From Odontesthes bonariensis (Eukaryota > Chordata > Actinopteri > Atheriniformes > Atherinopsidae), in assembly GCF_027942865.1 (NCBI RefSeq), contig NC_134510.1:13358743-13422742 (forward strand): a stretch of 64,000 nucleotides of DNA, given 5' to 3'. Positions 29,301-41,800 of the stretch are shown piece by piece. The translations under genes were made by a program, and so were the position numbers. Position 1 is the stretch's first letter. Each line of letters starts with the position of its first letter. The notes beneath the pieces are model-generated. The model searched no databases. It was not told the DNA's origin and worked only from the letters and a program-made list of their open reading frames with translations.

Positions 29301-32300
29301 TCATAAACCAGAAACCATATTACGTCATGTGATCTAACAATGCTGACCTAGTTTCTTTCTTTTTTTTTTCTGTGTCTGGTACCCCCACCAAACAATTAGG
29401 AATAAAGACTGAATTGTTTTACCACTAGGGGTGGGGAAATCTACCTTTCTGTTGTTTTGTTCACTTCGGCTGAGCCATTTACTTATTGCACTTCAAAAGA
29501 AGCATCTATGTTGAATGAAGTACTCTAAAATGATTTGAATTAATGGGATACTAATCCTTCTTTTCAGTTTCCTGTCCATGTAAATCGTGCACACTGTGCG
29601 CTACGTGTCTTTCAGGAGATTGACTATATATATTTGGAGTTTATATCAGTCTATGCTAACCCTTAGGGATATCAGTGACATACAAGCATGCTAGTGTCAA
29701 ATCACACACCAAGTTTTCAACTTTGAAATCTGACCCAAGAAATTGTTAAATTGCCTTAATTCAAGAAATTCCTAACTTTCCAGCATTTCTGAAGCACAGC
29801 ATGAGTGTTTGTGTGTAGGTGCAGTCGAGGAAATAGCATTGGAAAGCCAAAGCTCCCCTTTGAGTCTTTTTGAAATTGGTCTAATTTAACATCTGCCATG
29901 GAGGGTTTCTTCTCGATAACCTCCCTATGAGAGCTTGAGCCAGTAGTGGTAACCCAAACAGCACAAGGGAGCAGTTACCATATTGTGAAAAGCAGCAGAG
30001 CGTGACTTTGAACTCTGTGTGGACTGATGGAGAAGCAGTTTAATGCTCAGGGTCATCGTCTGTTCTGTAGCCTCCCTGAGCAGGTTGTGGCTGCTTCTCG
30101 CTGGTGTGATGGACCATTTCCAGAGGAGGGGGGGGTCTGCACTCGCCATTGAGAGTAATAATCACTGTGTCAGTCATGCATGTTTTGCTGGGACTGCTCC
30201 TCTCGGAGACGGTAATCCCAGAGATGGCTTTTCGCTTTAATTTACTGTCAGTAAAACAAGGTATCAAAGAAGCGAGCCGTAAGCTAACCTGCTTTTTTAA
30301 ATCTCCGGGCAGATCTAAATGAGAAAATAATGAGCGACCTAATCCCAACATTAGCTCTTTAAATCGGAATGTGTATGTTTTAAATCATTTTCGCCGAGCG
30401 GCGCGGTGATAGTAAGCAGAGCTCGGGGGAACTGGAAGAAAGACTGAATGAAAGAGTGTCATCCAGAATAACCTTGTTAGGGCTAAGTGACGCTGTGCAG
30501 AGAGCCTCTTGTCAGTTGGTTGGCAAGATGAGCTTCTTGTAAATGATTGTCCTCTCTGTCAAAAGCCTGATTTCTTTTTTCCTACTTCTGACGTCTGTGT
30601 CTCTGCCACATTCATTTTCTTTTTTAAATACTGGCAATTTTTCTCCATTCGGTCTCGTATTTGTTCGAAATTTCTGTCGTTTTACACGTATACTCATAAG
30701 TATCAAGTTCTCCTCGGCCACAAAAGTCAAATCAACCTTCTCCAGTATTTCCTTGCAGACAGACAGCAGTACAAAGCTCCATTATAAGTTAAGGCTTACC
30801 TCTGGCCTGCGTCTTAATGAACTGTGGGTCACTTGAGGTCATATTGCTGTGTCGCAACTATAAATCAACTGCAAACTAAGTTCAGTGGTAATATAGGGCA
30901 GTGTCAGCGTTCGTAACCTTTTCCCAGACAGAGGAGTTGTCAGTGTGTGAGTAAAGGGAGCACTGGCTGGCTGCAGATCCTTTCCCCTTCACAGCATTAT
31001 AAATGTATGTGTGAGGAGGCCCTTAATGGCTGCTAATCCAATTTCTGCCACTGAAATCAAATCTCACTGGCGCCAGTAGTTTTCTCCCTCACTCACAAAT
31101 AATGGCCTCCGCTTTGGCCTGTTTATGAAAGACAAGCCTCCAAAATTTCCAGCTCTACCTTCCTCACGCCCACTAGAATCTTTTTCAACGATGTTAAGAT
31201 GGTTTTTCTTGTTGTTGTTGCTCTTCCTCCGCCAGCCCCACACATCTTCTCCATGTCACATGAAAATTATTAATTGACCGTCTGTGTCCACTGGAGGGAT
31301 GGGGGTAACAGGAGAACGAGGGCGCATTTTCAGCAACATAGAATCCCATTTACCGTATGTCTTAATGCCTTCTCGAGGTCAGCCATCGATTTCTCTCAAT
31401 CCGCAAAGCAGTGGAGATAAGATTAGGCCTTCGACTCCTGCGCTGCCACCGGAGCGTTAGTGCATGAAGGTACTGTGCTGACGGTCGGTGCTTTACTCTG
31501 TCTTACTGGGTCGCGGCCTCTCTTATTATATGGTAATATGAGGATGCTCGCACAGTAGCCTGTCGGGCAGCAAAGAAAAATTACTTTTCCTTCTACTGAG
31601 TGGAGAAATTTCACAAACTGTAGGGTGACAAAGTAAACATAGCACTGTATTTCAGGGGAATACAACACTTGAGCATATTCTTGAATATGGTCCCTTTTTT
31701 CCAAAACAAAGATATTAGTTCTGACACAGATGGAGGGAGCTTTGGCTTTGGCTTCCTTCCCCCTGGATATGGATTTGACTGATTATCTTTCAGTGCATCA
31801 GTTGGACAAGCAGTGTTAATGCCATTCCACAAGGACATACTCTATAGTGCAGGCCTAATAATATGATACACCTAATAATGGTAAAATCCTAGCTGGGTCT
31901 TTATCATGCAGTCATCTCAATCATTGAAGAGAGCTTCAACCAGCATTGCTGTGACACAAGGAGGGAAGAAGAAAGAGGGAAAGGATTGGGAAGAAAAGGA
32001 AAAAAGTCAAGCTAGCTTTGAGAAGTTATTGAGGAACGTCCACCACAGTGCGAGAGAGGAGTTATATTTCTTTGCACTCTAGTTTTGGCCCCTGAAAAGA
32101 TTGGAAATGACACTAAGTGTTTCTCCAGCTCACATAGGTGATATTGACGCCATGGACATGGAAGCCATGGAAACAGTCATGGACATGCAGGTATAAAGGC
32201 CATACATCTCAATCACGTCTAAGCGGATTCATACTGTAAAGACTTTTTACAAAGGTCAGTTCTGACAGCGGTAAACAGCCATCGCACCACAGGCTCAGCC

Positions 32301-35300
32301 TCTGATTCAGAAAAACAAAAACAGTTTGATTTGCTCTCGAGATCTTTGTTTGTCTTGACATATTTGTTTCACTTACCTTCTCATTTCCAAGTCAAACACA
32401 AACGTCAAGCCGCCCTAAATCTATGAAGAGAAACCAAACATTGGTGAACGTGTGGTTTGCTGCAGTGATAGTAAATGCAGGCATAACGGAAAAAAAGTCT
32501 GTGAAGAAGGATTGGAATTTACATACAAAAGCCATCCTGCTTTGATTCCAATCATTCAGTGCCAGATACGACGCAAAACAAGGACAGAATATTATGTCAA
32601 ACCCATAAGTCTTTCAACATAAAATTATCTCTACATGCTCAAGATTTATGAATTTGTTCTTGGTTTTGAGGCAATTGAGCAAATTAAACTGTTTCCTGTG
32701 TGAACCCTGGAAATCAGCTTAAGTGATTACATCGGTTTTAAATATGAGATGATGAAAGCTCAGTGTTCACAATGTTTGGTGCCCTGAGGAAAGGCTAAAT
32801 GGGAGTAGATATGATGGACCATCTCACCACAACTGTATCTGATGCAGGGGGAAGGGGCTTATGTGGGGATTGGTTGCCCTCTAGCTGTCAGCACTGAGAC
32901 TTGGAATATGAAATATTGTCCTAAATTGCTGTTGAGGTGAGTTTATGTAGTGCCATCAGTTAGTTTTGGGGGCTTTCGACCTAAGCTTTTGTATTTATTT
33001 ATCGTGCAGCTGTGGAAGAGTGTAATAGCAACAAATCAGTCTCTCCTGAGAGTGCGGTGGCTTATAAAAGTCAGAACATGTCGACATCTGCTAAATGAGA
33101 AAAACAAATCTTCTATGTTTTGGAAAAAGTCAGATCGTTTTAAGAATACTGGTACAGAAAAAAAAAAAAGAATACTGGTACAGACTGGATGTCAGGCATC
33201 AGCTTACAAAGGGAATTTTGTGTCTGCTGTAAAGGCTCACATACCTTTTTCTGTGTCGCACAGTATAGACCACATGTGGGGTGATGATTTTACTTGTACT
33301 TTGTCTTGACAGCTGTCATCGACTCATTGAAGCCACAGGCGAAAAAAGCCCCCTAAACAAAGCTGCCCTACAAAGCAAGCGTTTTTTTGTTTGTTTGTTT
33401 GTTTTTTTTTCCGAAAAGGAAATTTTGTGGCTCACTGGATTCTTTCATCTGAATGAACGTCTATGTTATACGTACAGATAACACGCCCCGATTTAAAATG
33501 TCTGAAAAACTCATTTCCATAAAAGAAGGATCAGTTGAAGCAAATGTGTTTTGATTGCAAAATGTAGTCATGCATAATTAAGAATTTGTGGTGAATAGCT
33601 CTGATGAATAGCGACAACATGTAAGCAAAGGAGACTTGGATGAACATACGGGATAGGAACAGGAACTTAGGAATCTAGACGCTGTTGATGACCAGGACGA
33701 GACATTTAAGACGTTTAAGAACTCCGATTTTGCTAGTATATCGCAGTATAGTATATAACCTAACAATCCACTGTGTTGTCCATGCTTTCTGCAACATGCA
33801 CAGAAATGTGGCTCCTATTCAGCTTCTTTGTAAAAAACATACGTGCCTAGTACCCATGAGTATGAAATGCAGCAATTAATATGACACATAATCGTGTGTG
33901 GCCAGCGATGTCCATCCGTCTGTGGTTAGAGAAAGTGTTGTATCCTTTAGTTTGTATTGTCTTGGTATTTTCCCGTGTTGGGTCATACAGCTGTAAGACT
34001 TGATGGAGTTGCAGCACGAATTGGAATTTTATATCATGACTCGCACTACCTTGTCTGTGATTTTTACAAGCACCTGGCAAAGGCCGATTGTGCCAAATTT
34101 CAGACTTTCAGATAACGTTGAACACCCAACTTTAACTTGTTTTTATGTGCTGGCTCCATTGCTTCACTTGGGTGGCAGGTGAGTCCACAGATTTGTTGTC
34201 ATTGTAGGGGGAGGCAGGACAGACCACCTTGTTTATCTTTACTTCTCTAAAATTTGTATAAAGTCTAAAATACTTCCAAATGCCGCTTCCTAGCTTATTT
34301 GATGTCGCGTTTGTTCCCTTGCGGCATTGCTCGTTAGCTTCTTTCATCTTTGTGGCAATGTAGCAAACAGTTTATTTTAACCAGAGGTCACCAGGGCGTG
34401 CATTACGTCAAGCTGATACTAGAGCGCACAACTATTTCTAATGGTCTGTTACATCAGTCTATACAACCTATGTTCCAAAGCACATACAGACTGACATGTT
34501 GTAGTTTGCAGGAGCATTACATGACATTCATAGTTTCTGAATGTTCCAACGGAAATTTCAAGAAGAAGCAAGAGCCGTAGCTTACACTGAGAGCCACGGA
34601 CATTCAACTGAAGGCGATCAGGAAAAACATTTGGGGCTTTGTCCTCATGTTATAGTTAAAACGATGAAAGAAGGGGTGTACATTATGGAACAGAGGGAGT
34701 TAAGTTACTGTATAATTGATCCTGTTCAATAACACATCTTTAAAAAGCAGACCAGTGTTGCTATGAAGTCGGCCTGTTTTTCCCTCATGCATGTGTATTT
34801 GTTTCTGTACCGTATGTGTGTTTGGTTAGTCCTGGATTAAAGATCTCCTGCCCAGTAAAAACTACTTTTTAACTTAACTCCCACATATTTATTTGTGTTT
34901 CAAGCAATTGCTGTAAATGCAGGCCTTTTCTGTTTAAATGCAGCCTGGCGTCCATGGAATGGCCCACGAGGGCTTTGCCTGTTACAGAGGGAGTTTAATG
35001 CTGTACCGTGTACTTTATTGCCATCAAATGTAATTCACGTTGAGGTGATTGCACTGAAAGCCGTGTTTACCAGGCACCTAGCAACACTGTTTTGAATGAA
35101 AATTACCTCTTTCAAGAGCAATTAGGAAAATGAACCTATAGGCCAAATGCCTTTGAGCTTCAAATTTGATTTAACAAACATTATTGTACAGTAAGTCACG
35201 CAAAAAAAAAATCTAAAGTCGAATCAGCTAGGCAAGTGTACAAAGTTCTCTGACAATCTTTTTCAGCTGAAGAGCGTGAGAGTTTGATGGAAGAGATGTG

Positions 35301-37089
35301 AAATTCTTGTTTTTTTTTTCCCCCAAAGGGTGATTCAAGGAGCTGTGTGCGAGAAACTTTATTGCAATGGATCAGATTGGCAATGCAAAAAAACAAGATT
35401 AGATTAATTGCAGGAAATGACTCCAAGATGGTATGATGGTTTGCATGCATCTGCATTATTCATTGGGAGACCTTATTAGCAAAGCAATATCTTTCTTTCT
35501 CATGCATGTCAACTTAAAGAGTGATTTTTTTTTCTTTCTTTTTTTTCAAATTTACTTCACAGTGGAGTCCTGAGAATGGGGAAATAGGTCTTTTGTAGGG
35601 GTGGTTAAAGGGCCACCGTAATGCTAGCCGATCTGAGAAGGCAATTAGAGATAATGCCACATTTCACACACAGTTACCTATTTCTTGTGAGAGAAAAAGC
35701 TTGAACAAGTGCAATAATAAGACCCAGAATGAGGCGGCAAAAGCCTGCATTTGAGACTTTATTTTTCTCCTGTGCCTCCCCCCTCGGCAAACCATAGCAT
35801 GGGTTGTTTCTCTGTGTTCTAGATCAGGGTCCAGATAGTGTCTCATCATCCAAGCTTTACTCCACTTTTCCCCCCATTAGATTTTCTTTTCCCTTAAATT
35901 CCCTCACAATCATTCCCCCCTCACACACGAGCATCTCACACACACACCTCGTTATCTCATTTGTGGCCTTGGCAGCTGGATTGTTGCTTTGTGGTTCAGT
36001 AGCCAAAGTTTTCTCTGTCACAGAGAGTCATGGGTGCAGAACTTCCACCACACAAAGTTCCACGAGAGCAGGAAGTCAGTTCCCAGCATGCTTTGCCCAT
36101 CCCAGTCAAACCTGGGATGGATTAACCTTGGGCAGGGGGACCTTTCCAACTTGGAAAGAGAGTTACGCAACTTCCCACACTTATCTCCCCCATCTATTCC
36201 TGTGACAGTGAAAAGTGTTGGCTAAGAAGACATTTGTTTAAAACTGAGGTTTGGTCCTGAACGGTAAAGTGAGCTAAGACCTGATATGCGATATTCCGTC
36301 CTTTAAAGTTATTTTTTTTTATTCAAAGAAGACCGTTGCAATGATTCAAGTTTTGTACAACATTGTTTAAAGAAGCCTGAAGTTACGATACAATTTCACT
36401 TTTATATTTCCTCAAACTCCTGGTTAGTGCAGTGAAACACAGGCTCAGTTCCTATATTGTGACTTCTTCGACCAAAATAAGTAGAGTACAAGCTGTGGCT
36501 CTGTTTTTCCATACTGTTTTAGAGGGAAAAAAAGATTGTTGGTCATCAGACAAATGCTTAAAAAGCAGTCCATTGCACCCAACAGTTTGCTGGATCATCA
36601 TATTGGTTGGTAGATATGAGAAACTGTCCAGGTTCTGAGTCTGACTGTGTGAATGTAATCATTATACTCACTATACATTTTCACCGTGCACTAAAAGCAA
36701 ATGAGCTTAGCACAGCATAAAGTAATTGCCAACAGTTTCTTGATAATTAAGCCTGGTTAAATAAAATAGTTTTCTGCACAGATTGTTTTTCGTTCCAAAT
36801 GAAATACACCATAAATGCTCCACTCGTGAAGGCCTCGGAGAATCTAATCAGATTCCTTAAAGAGTGTGCAAAGACACAAGAGGCTAACAATACAGACCGC
36901 ATGTCATTGTAAAGCAGTAGGAGGAGTCACAGTAAGAGATTATTAAAACCATCTTCCTTTATTTTTTTCCCAGGTGGTTCAGGGAAGCACCGAACCAAAG
37001 AGCCAAAGAAGAAGAACAAGCAGAGGCTGCGGTTTCGGGCTCAGAACCAGCACAGCGACCACTTGGCCTCTGTGCGCTCCAGCCAGTGA
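5138..37089 (+). CDS. rspo2: R-spondin 2, four 3' coding exons (5'-partial in window)
   Basis: Secreted Wnt/beta-catenin agonist that bridges LGR4/5/6 and the ubiquitin ligases ZNRF3/RNF43. Exons: 5138-5326, 14686-14829, 15102-15290 and 36974-37089 (stop TGA 37087-37089). All introns have GT...AG ends and all junctions are phase 1. Domains in order are furin-like repeat 1, furin-like repeat 2, TSP1 and a lysine/arginine-rich tail. R-spondin 2 is chosen over paralogues by the runs [27 protein letters not shown] and PTIAESR, and by a short tail ending like mammalian RSPO2. The furin-1 Arg/Gln pair (R-x4-Q in RERMRQ) and the two furin-2 phenylalanines (CFSKDFC), known contacts for ZNRF3/RNF43 and LGR respectively, are present. 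The signal-peptide exon is not in the window. The last intron is about 21.7 kb. Confidence 0.93.
6603..7042. mobile_element. TTAA-flanked MITE, piggyBac-type, about 440 bp
   Basis: The ends are imperfect inverted repeats of about 45 bp. The left end begins AGGGGAAGTT and carries AAACCTGGACCTTATTTCTG; the reverse complement of the right end begins AGGGGAAGTC and carries the same AAACCTGGACCTTATTTCTG. TTAA flanks both ends (6599-6602 and 7043-7046), the target duplication of the piggyBac superfamily. There is no coding capacity, so it is non-autonomous. Confidence 0.8.
7355..7386. repeat. Perfect 12-bp inverted repeat (hairpin)
   Basis: GCTTGATGGTGG (7355-7366) and CCACCATCAAGC (7375-7386) pair perfectly around an 8-base AT-rich loop inside an rspo2 intron. 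Confidence 0.75.
14686..14829 (+). CDS. rspo2: rspo2 exon: furin-like cysteine-rich repeat 2
   Basis: 144 bp after a tcctctag acceptor, ending at a gtatgt donor. It encodes [15 protein letters not shown], then [14 protein letters not shown] and the [10 protein letters not shown] end of the repeat. The two phenylalanines in CFSKDFC are the LGR-contact residues. It is separated from the TSP1 exon by a 272-bp intron that shows nothing else. Confidence 0.94.
15102..15290 (+). CDS. rspo2: rspo2 exon: thrombospondin type 1 domain
   Basis: 189 bp after ccctgcag, ending at gtaagg. It encodes [28 protein letters not shown] and [10 protein letters not shown] through RHCRR. The W-x-x-W motif (WSEW) is the expected C-mannosylation site. 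Six cysteines follow the TSP1 pattern. In R-spondins this domain binds heparan sulfate and boosts signalling. Confidence 0.94.
17426..18506 (-). mobile_element. hAT-superfamily transposon, degenerate
   Basis: The left end TAGTGGTGGGC (17426-17436) and right end GCCCACCACTA (18496-18506) form an 11-bp perfect terminal inverted repeat. Inside, on the minus strand, 18033-18338 encodes a fragment with [13 protein letters not shown], the type of motif found in the catalytic domain of hAT/ZBED transposases. The remaining transposase is missing, so the copy is internally deleted. I could not see a clean 8-bp target duplication. Confidence 0.78.
18033..18338 (-). pseudogene. hAT transposase fragment
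   Basis: About 100 residues of a hAT-type transposase. It contains an aspartate-bearing segment [14 protein letters not shown], followed by [11 protein letters not shown] and a region rich in glutamine and histidine. The BED zinc finger and the C-terminal dimerisation domain are not found nearby. The frame is intact over this length but starts and stops within the element, so it is a remnant rather than a gene. Confidence 0.7.
21209..21266. repeat. 58-bp direct repeat, copy 1
   Basis: Starts CTCTCTGACCAAAAT and matches 22349-22406 at 51 of 58 positions without gaps. Flanking sequence is unrelated except for a nearby TGTGTCAGATGT. Confidence 0.7.
22349..22406. repeat. 58-bp direct repeat, copy 2
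   Basis: Second copy of the segment at 21209-21266, 1,140 bp downstream in the same orientation. No terminal inverted repeats or target duplications are visible. Confidence 0.7.
23326..23400. repeat. AT-rich simple repeat
   Basis: Runs of TTTA and then TATATA/CATA units in an rspo2 intron; nothing coding. Confidence 0.7.
26583..26664. repeat. Two adjacent perfect hairpins
   Basis: AAGTTTAC (26583-26590) pairs with GTAAACTT (26597-26604) over a 6-base loop. Immediately after, GTGTTGACTACAAA (26611-26624) pairs perfectly with TTTGTAGTCAACAC (26651-26664) over a 26-base loop. Possibly the ends of a small non-autonomous element. Confidence 0.75.
36974..37089 (+). CDS. rspo2: rspo2 terminal exon: basic C-terminal tail and stop
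   Basis: After a tttcccag acceptor the frame gives [20 protein letters not shown], then a [11 protein letters not shown] segment and ends VRSSQ-stop. The lysine/arginine-rich tail matches the place, composition and length of the RSPO2 tail, which binds glycosaminoglycans. The AQxQHS motif parallels mammalian RSPO2. The phase (one base from the previous exon plus two here) is exact. Confidence 0.92.
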
Positions 37090-38890
37090 GGACTGAAACC
37101 AACCAGTGAACAAAGAACCAACGCGAAGCTGCTAGCCGCTGCTGCACCCATATTCTGACTGACAACTATCATGATCCCCACCACCTCCCCACCAGCCTCC
37201 CCACCAGCCTCCCAGCCCTCCCCCACCTCCGCTCTGCCCACCAGGACGCAGCCACGCCTCACAAATCCGTCACTCCAAAATAAATATGTGCTGTATAATG
37301 AGCGATATCAGTACCATAAACACATGCTCTCCACCCCCTGCCCCACCCCTTGCCTTCTGGACCTTTATAGCTGACATAACTGAACTCATTTCCTGTCATT
37401 ATCCATGCCATTAACCGTCCAGGGTGACAAAAAGATGGAGGGGCAACCAGAGGTAACATGGAGGTGGGAGAGCTAGTCAGAGGGTGGCGGATAGGTGAGG
37501 TAGAGAGTGGGTTGGCAAATTAAACAGCTTGGGGAAGGATGAGAATGTGCTGTGGGATGAAGAAGCAGAGGAGGTTCAGTTGAAGCAAATGATGCTGATG
37601 GACTAGAAAATGGCATCTTGAACTAAGAGAGACTGTTTTTTGTTCCTATATTTATGTCAGAACCTACCCTCACCTTCCCCTGGAATGGAGACAGAGTGTT
37701 CCCATGTGTGGCCTTTATGTTATGTACATTTTTGAGAGTAATATTAAAGAAATTACCATGCGTAGTTGCAAAATATTTTATTCTCAGCACAAACTGTTTA
37801 CGTTCAGACCGCTTAATGCTGTAACTGTATAGTGTCGAATAAAACAAACAAAAAAAAAAAAAGATGAGATTTAGTTGTTCGACTAGCATGGCAACAGACT
37901 TGTGTACATAGTTGATCTAATTATAAAAGCTTATTACTGTATTTTCAGTATTGACTCGTTCACCGTTCTAAATGTTTTAGAAATATAAAAAAAAGGTTGT
38001 AATACAAGCTACAGAATAAAATGATTAAAAACAATTAATAAACTTAGCCACCTCATAGCTATTTCATTTATATGGTATATATATATATTTGATTTATTTA
38101 TTAATTCAGTTTTGTACTTTATTTTTTTTTTGTTCAGTGAGAACTTTTGCCTCATACTGTTACTCCTATATGCTGAGATATTCTTTGACTTCCTTATAAC
38201 ATTTCATATCTGTAACATGCAGAAAAGGTTTTCATCTGTATTACAAGTGTTGTAGCCTGTTACATTCATTTGACCTCATCTACTGATTTTGATGCTTTAA
38301 AGAAGAAGAAGAAGAAAAAAAAACGACTAATGAAACTATGCTTTCACATATTCTAGGTTTATTAATTAGGCTCCAGCTAATGTATGGTCATTGGACTGCA
38401 TATGTGTACATTGTGTTTTATTAAAACTACATTTCATGTGACTGCATGATAAAGCCTCTCATTATTGTCTGTGGCTATAATATATGTGGCTAAACTCTGA
38501 AAATGCCGTATCCTTGTCTCACTTCTGAGTACGATTAAGTGATTTCAAAAGCATTTGGGAAATCCATTATGTCGCACTGCATGACACAACTTCAACCTCC
38601 AGCCAAAGGATTGGATATGGTCGATTGGGCTTTAACAGCATGACGGTACTGGTAACGGTTTGTAATTCACAGTGACGTATCCCTGTGAATGTTGCAAAAC
38701 CAGCACGTGTCGTTGGTGGCTCATCCATGTCCTACATCATACTGTAATTCCCTAATGACTTGTATTTGGCTTTGGCAATTGTCTTTCATCATGCATCACC
38801 TAATCTATCAACCTCCTGGTTAGGATAAGCACATGTGTTCACTTTTATGATCTTCAAAGCATCAAATAAACACATAAAAGTTCTCTGTAT
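37090..38890 (+). other. rspo2: rspo2 3' UTR and candidate poly(A) signals
   Basis: Non-coding sequence after the rspo2 stop. AATAAA hexamers lie at 37279-37284, 37838-37843, 38015-38020, 38037-38042 and 38865-38870. I favour 37838 or the 38015/38037 pair, because the sequence around them is AT-rich and UTR-like. The true cleavage site needs RNA data. A short tandem CCCCACCAGCCT repeat lies near 37190-37215. Confidence 0.55.
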
Positions 38891-41800
38891 ACTATTTATG
38901 TTTAGTATGGGGGCAAGAAGAAAAATGCTTTACTGCAAGTCATGCCTAATTTAGCCCAAGATCCACACTGTATAATCACCCACCCAAAAGAGGAAGAAAA
39001 TCAAAATCTGCCAGACAGCTTATAGATGCACAGTAGCAGATGAATAACATTGTGTCACATATCATCCTGGGAGAAACAGACCGCAGTCTTCCTGCTCTGG
39101 TTAGCCCCCCCCACCCAGAAAAACTGCACACGATAATTCCATCGGGCCGATGTCAGTGTGGAAATATCCTACTCTCTATGTGCTCTGAGTCTTTCTTGAG
39201 TGCTAATATTGTAGAGGTTTGAAGTGGCTGAACACCTTTCACAGGTGTTCCCTGTGGCAGCATGTTCATTTTCACAGCTAAACACTTCCACTGAGTCACA
39301 TTTCACTTCACTGCAAAGCCACAAAACTGAGTGGTGAAAGGCTACAAGAAAAGTAGAAAACATTTCTTTATATATATATATATATCATACAACTGAAGCC
39401 AAGTTCTGTCATTAAACTCGACAAAGCATTACATTTAATGTCAATGTGTCAATGTCAGCTACATTTCTAAACACATTTTGCACAAACACAAGTTGAGCCA
39501 AACTGTTGAACAGCAAAAGTTCGAGGAATCAAGAGCAGTAATACATTCCATAAAGCCACAAAAAAAAAACTAATGGGTAAAATCAATAAACTGATAAAAC
39601 TATCTAAAATAACTCTCCTATTAAAACATAAAAAGGGAACGATATCAGGCTATACTTCAATTGAAAGTCAATGTGAAGATGTAAGTCTTCAGTTACGTAT
39701 GAATGTTCAAAACGAGTACTTCTTTGGTCTTGATGAGACATTGTGAATTAAATATATATCATCCTCTTTTGGTCCCGCCAATAACATATTCTTCTTTCAC
39801 CACCCATTTTAGGTAATTCCAGAACCTTTCTAGGTTTCATTGGACAAACGAGCTGTATGAGTGGGTTCACACGTATATACATAAATATATATACAGTAAT
39901 TGTGTATCAAAACCCCAATGATAAAATAATTCCACATCAACTAGCGAAGAGGGTGAAATAAACATCTGTCAGAGTTTCCTCAGGTTAAGTGTAGCCCAGT
40001 GAGTCATATGTTTGACCAAGGTACAGTTCAGGCTGAATACGATCCTCGTTAGTGCACAGATCCTCAGAGGGTTGGATATTCTCATAAATAACATCCTCAT
40101 TACTAAACGGGCCACCTATACCACAATAAATAGCAGACATTTCCAGATACCACTTCATTCAAAGGAATGTTTTTTGCCAAACCAAAGAAATTCTGTCAAG
40201 GTTTTCATGAGACACTGCTTTTAAGGGGGATTGGACATGTGTTTGTTGGAACAAGCTGACAAACTGAAAATGTAATCCCTTTTACTGCAGCTGCTGCCAG
40301 GACGGCGGCATAAAAAGTTTTTTTTTTACTTTAAATTTTCTAATTGAATGTACACGTAAGTTTTGAGGAGGGAAAAAAAAGAATAGAACAGTCTTAGGGA
40401 TCCGTATCAAAATTTATCGTAGTCATAGAACTACCCAATTCTTTCAGAAAATAATTCATACAGCACAAGTAAGATCAATAAACAGTCAGTTAGGTCCAGC
40501 AGCGAGTGAAACAAGGCAAAAATTACTTTTGCGGGGCATGAAATAAGGCATAGAGGTAGCAACTTTTTTTTAAGGACATCTGCTGCTGGTTACAAGTTAA
40601 TGAACGATTCACAGATGTCATCCTCTGGGCCAGACTATCACTGCTCCAGACTGGGGGATTAAACCGAAAGGCTTAGGGAAAGGAACTGCACTGAAGTAGA
40701 TTCATTAAGCACACAACCGCCACTAAAGCACACATTGCAGCATCCACAGCGGAAAAAAGAAGGAAAAACCATGAATGTCATCGCACATTCAGATTAATGG
40801 AAATATATATTTCCTTTCAACTTTCGCCTTTCACATCAGTCCAGTCGTTTGCTTTCTGCAACTGATGGCATTCTCAGTGTTGTTAAGAGAGTTAACAGTC
40901 ATCCACACATCAGAAGGAACGGTCCTCCCTGTTTAAACCACTTCTGTAAACTGTGTGTATGCCTGCCTCTGAGTGTGTTTTAATGTTTGTGCTGAATGCG
41001 GTTAGGTGGCTGAGACTGAAGCTCCCTTTTAATCTGACAGAGAGCATTTTCATTAGTTCTGTTGGGTCCTATTATTAAAGCCTCCTTCAAAGGCACAACA
41101 AGTGAAACCACTAACAGGAAATGACCCAGTGGGCTTGAAACTGTATAGATCAGTGATAGCAATCTGTGCTTTTAAAGCAGCTTGGCACATAATTGCATTC
41201 ATCGTACACCCTGTATGCAACTCACAAGACAGTAGGACCTCTGCTCTACATTCACATACTGTAAATCTTCAAGTAGAGTGCAGTTGCGGGATATGTGACA
41301 CATACGTTCCAATGCAAAGGGCCGAAGTGGAAGTTATGACATTGGTGGGGCAAATATGATTGCTGGCGGATAATAAATGTTACAATAATTTGCTGTTTTT
41401 AATAACTGTATAATGAGCCATCGCTTGCTGTTTGAGTTGAGGGGAAATCTGGAGTCATTAATCTTCACATGGGTTAGCCATGGCGTTTGGCACAGCAGCA
41501 GTGAGTTGGAACATAGTGGTGTCAAAGGAGTAACAGATTTTAATATTTAAAACAAGTTTGCCATATGTTAGACATCCCAATGTGTACAAGCCTGCTAAAT
41601 TGTGGCATTAATGGTTGACTTTTATTACCAAACTCACTCCTAATTGCAACAATTCTATCCAAAGTCAACTCTCAAGGCAGGATTTGGCATCATTTTGGAG
41701 TTGCTAGGTAACAACTTAATACCTAAAATAAACATGTTCTTCAATAAAAGCTAATTGACTGTGACAGCCATTTGCTTTGCGGCAGAAACATTAGAAAAAG

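Larger units (their letters stand above)
15291..36973 (+). other. rspo2 last intron, about 21.7 kb
   Basis: No coding exon of another gene could be supported. It contains a hAT element (17426-18506), a 58-bp direct repeat pair (21209 and 22349), an AT microsatellite near 23330-23400, a hairpin cluster (26583-26664) and a stretch at about 30890-31400 that I would test as a conserved regulatory element. Confidence 0.75.
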
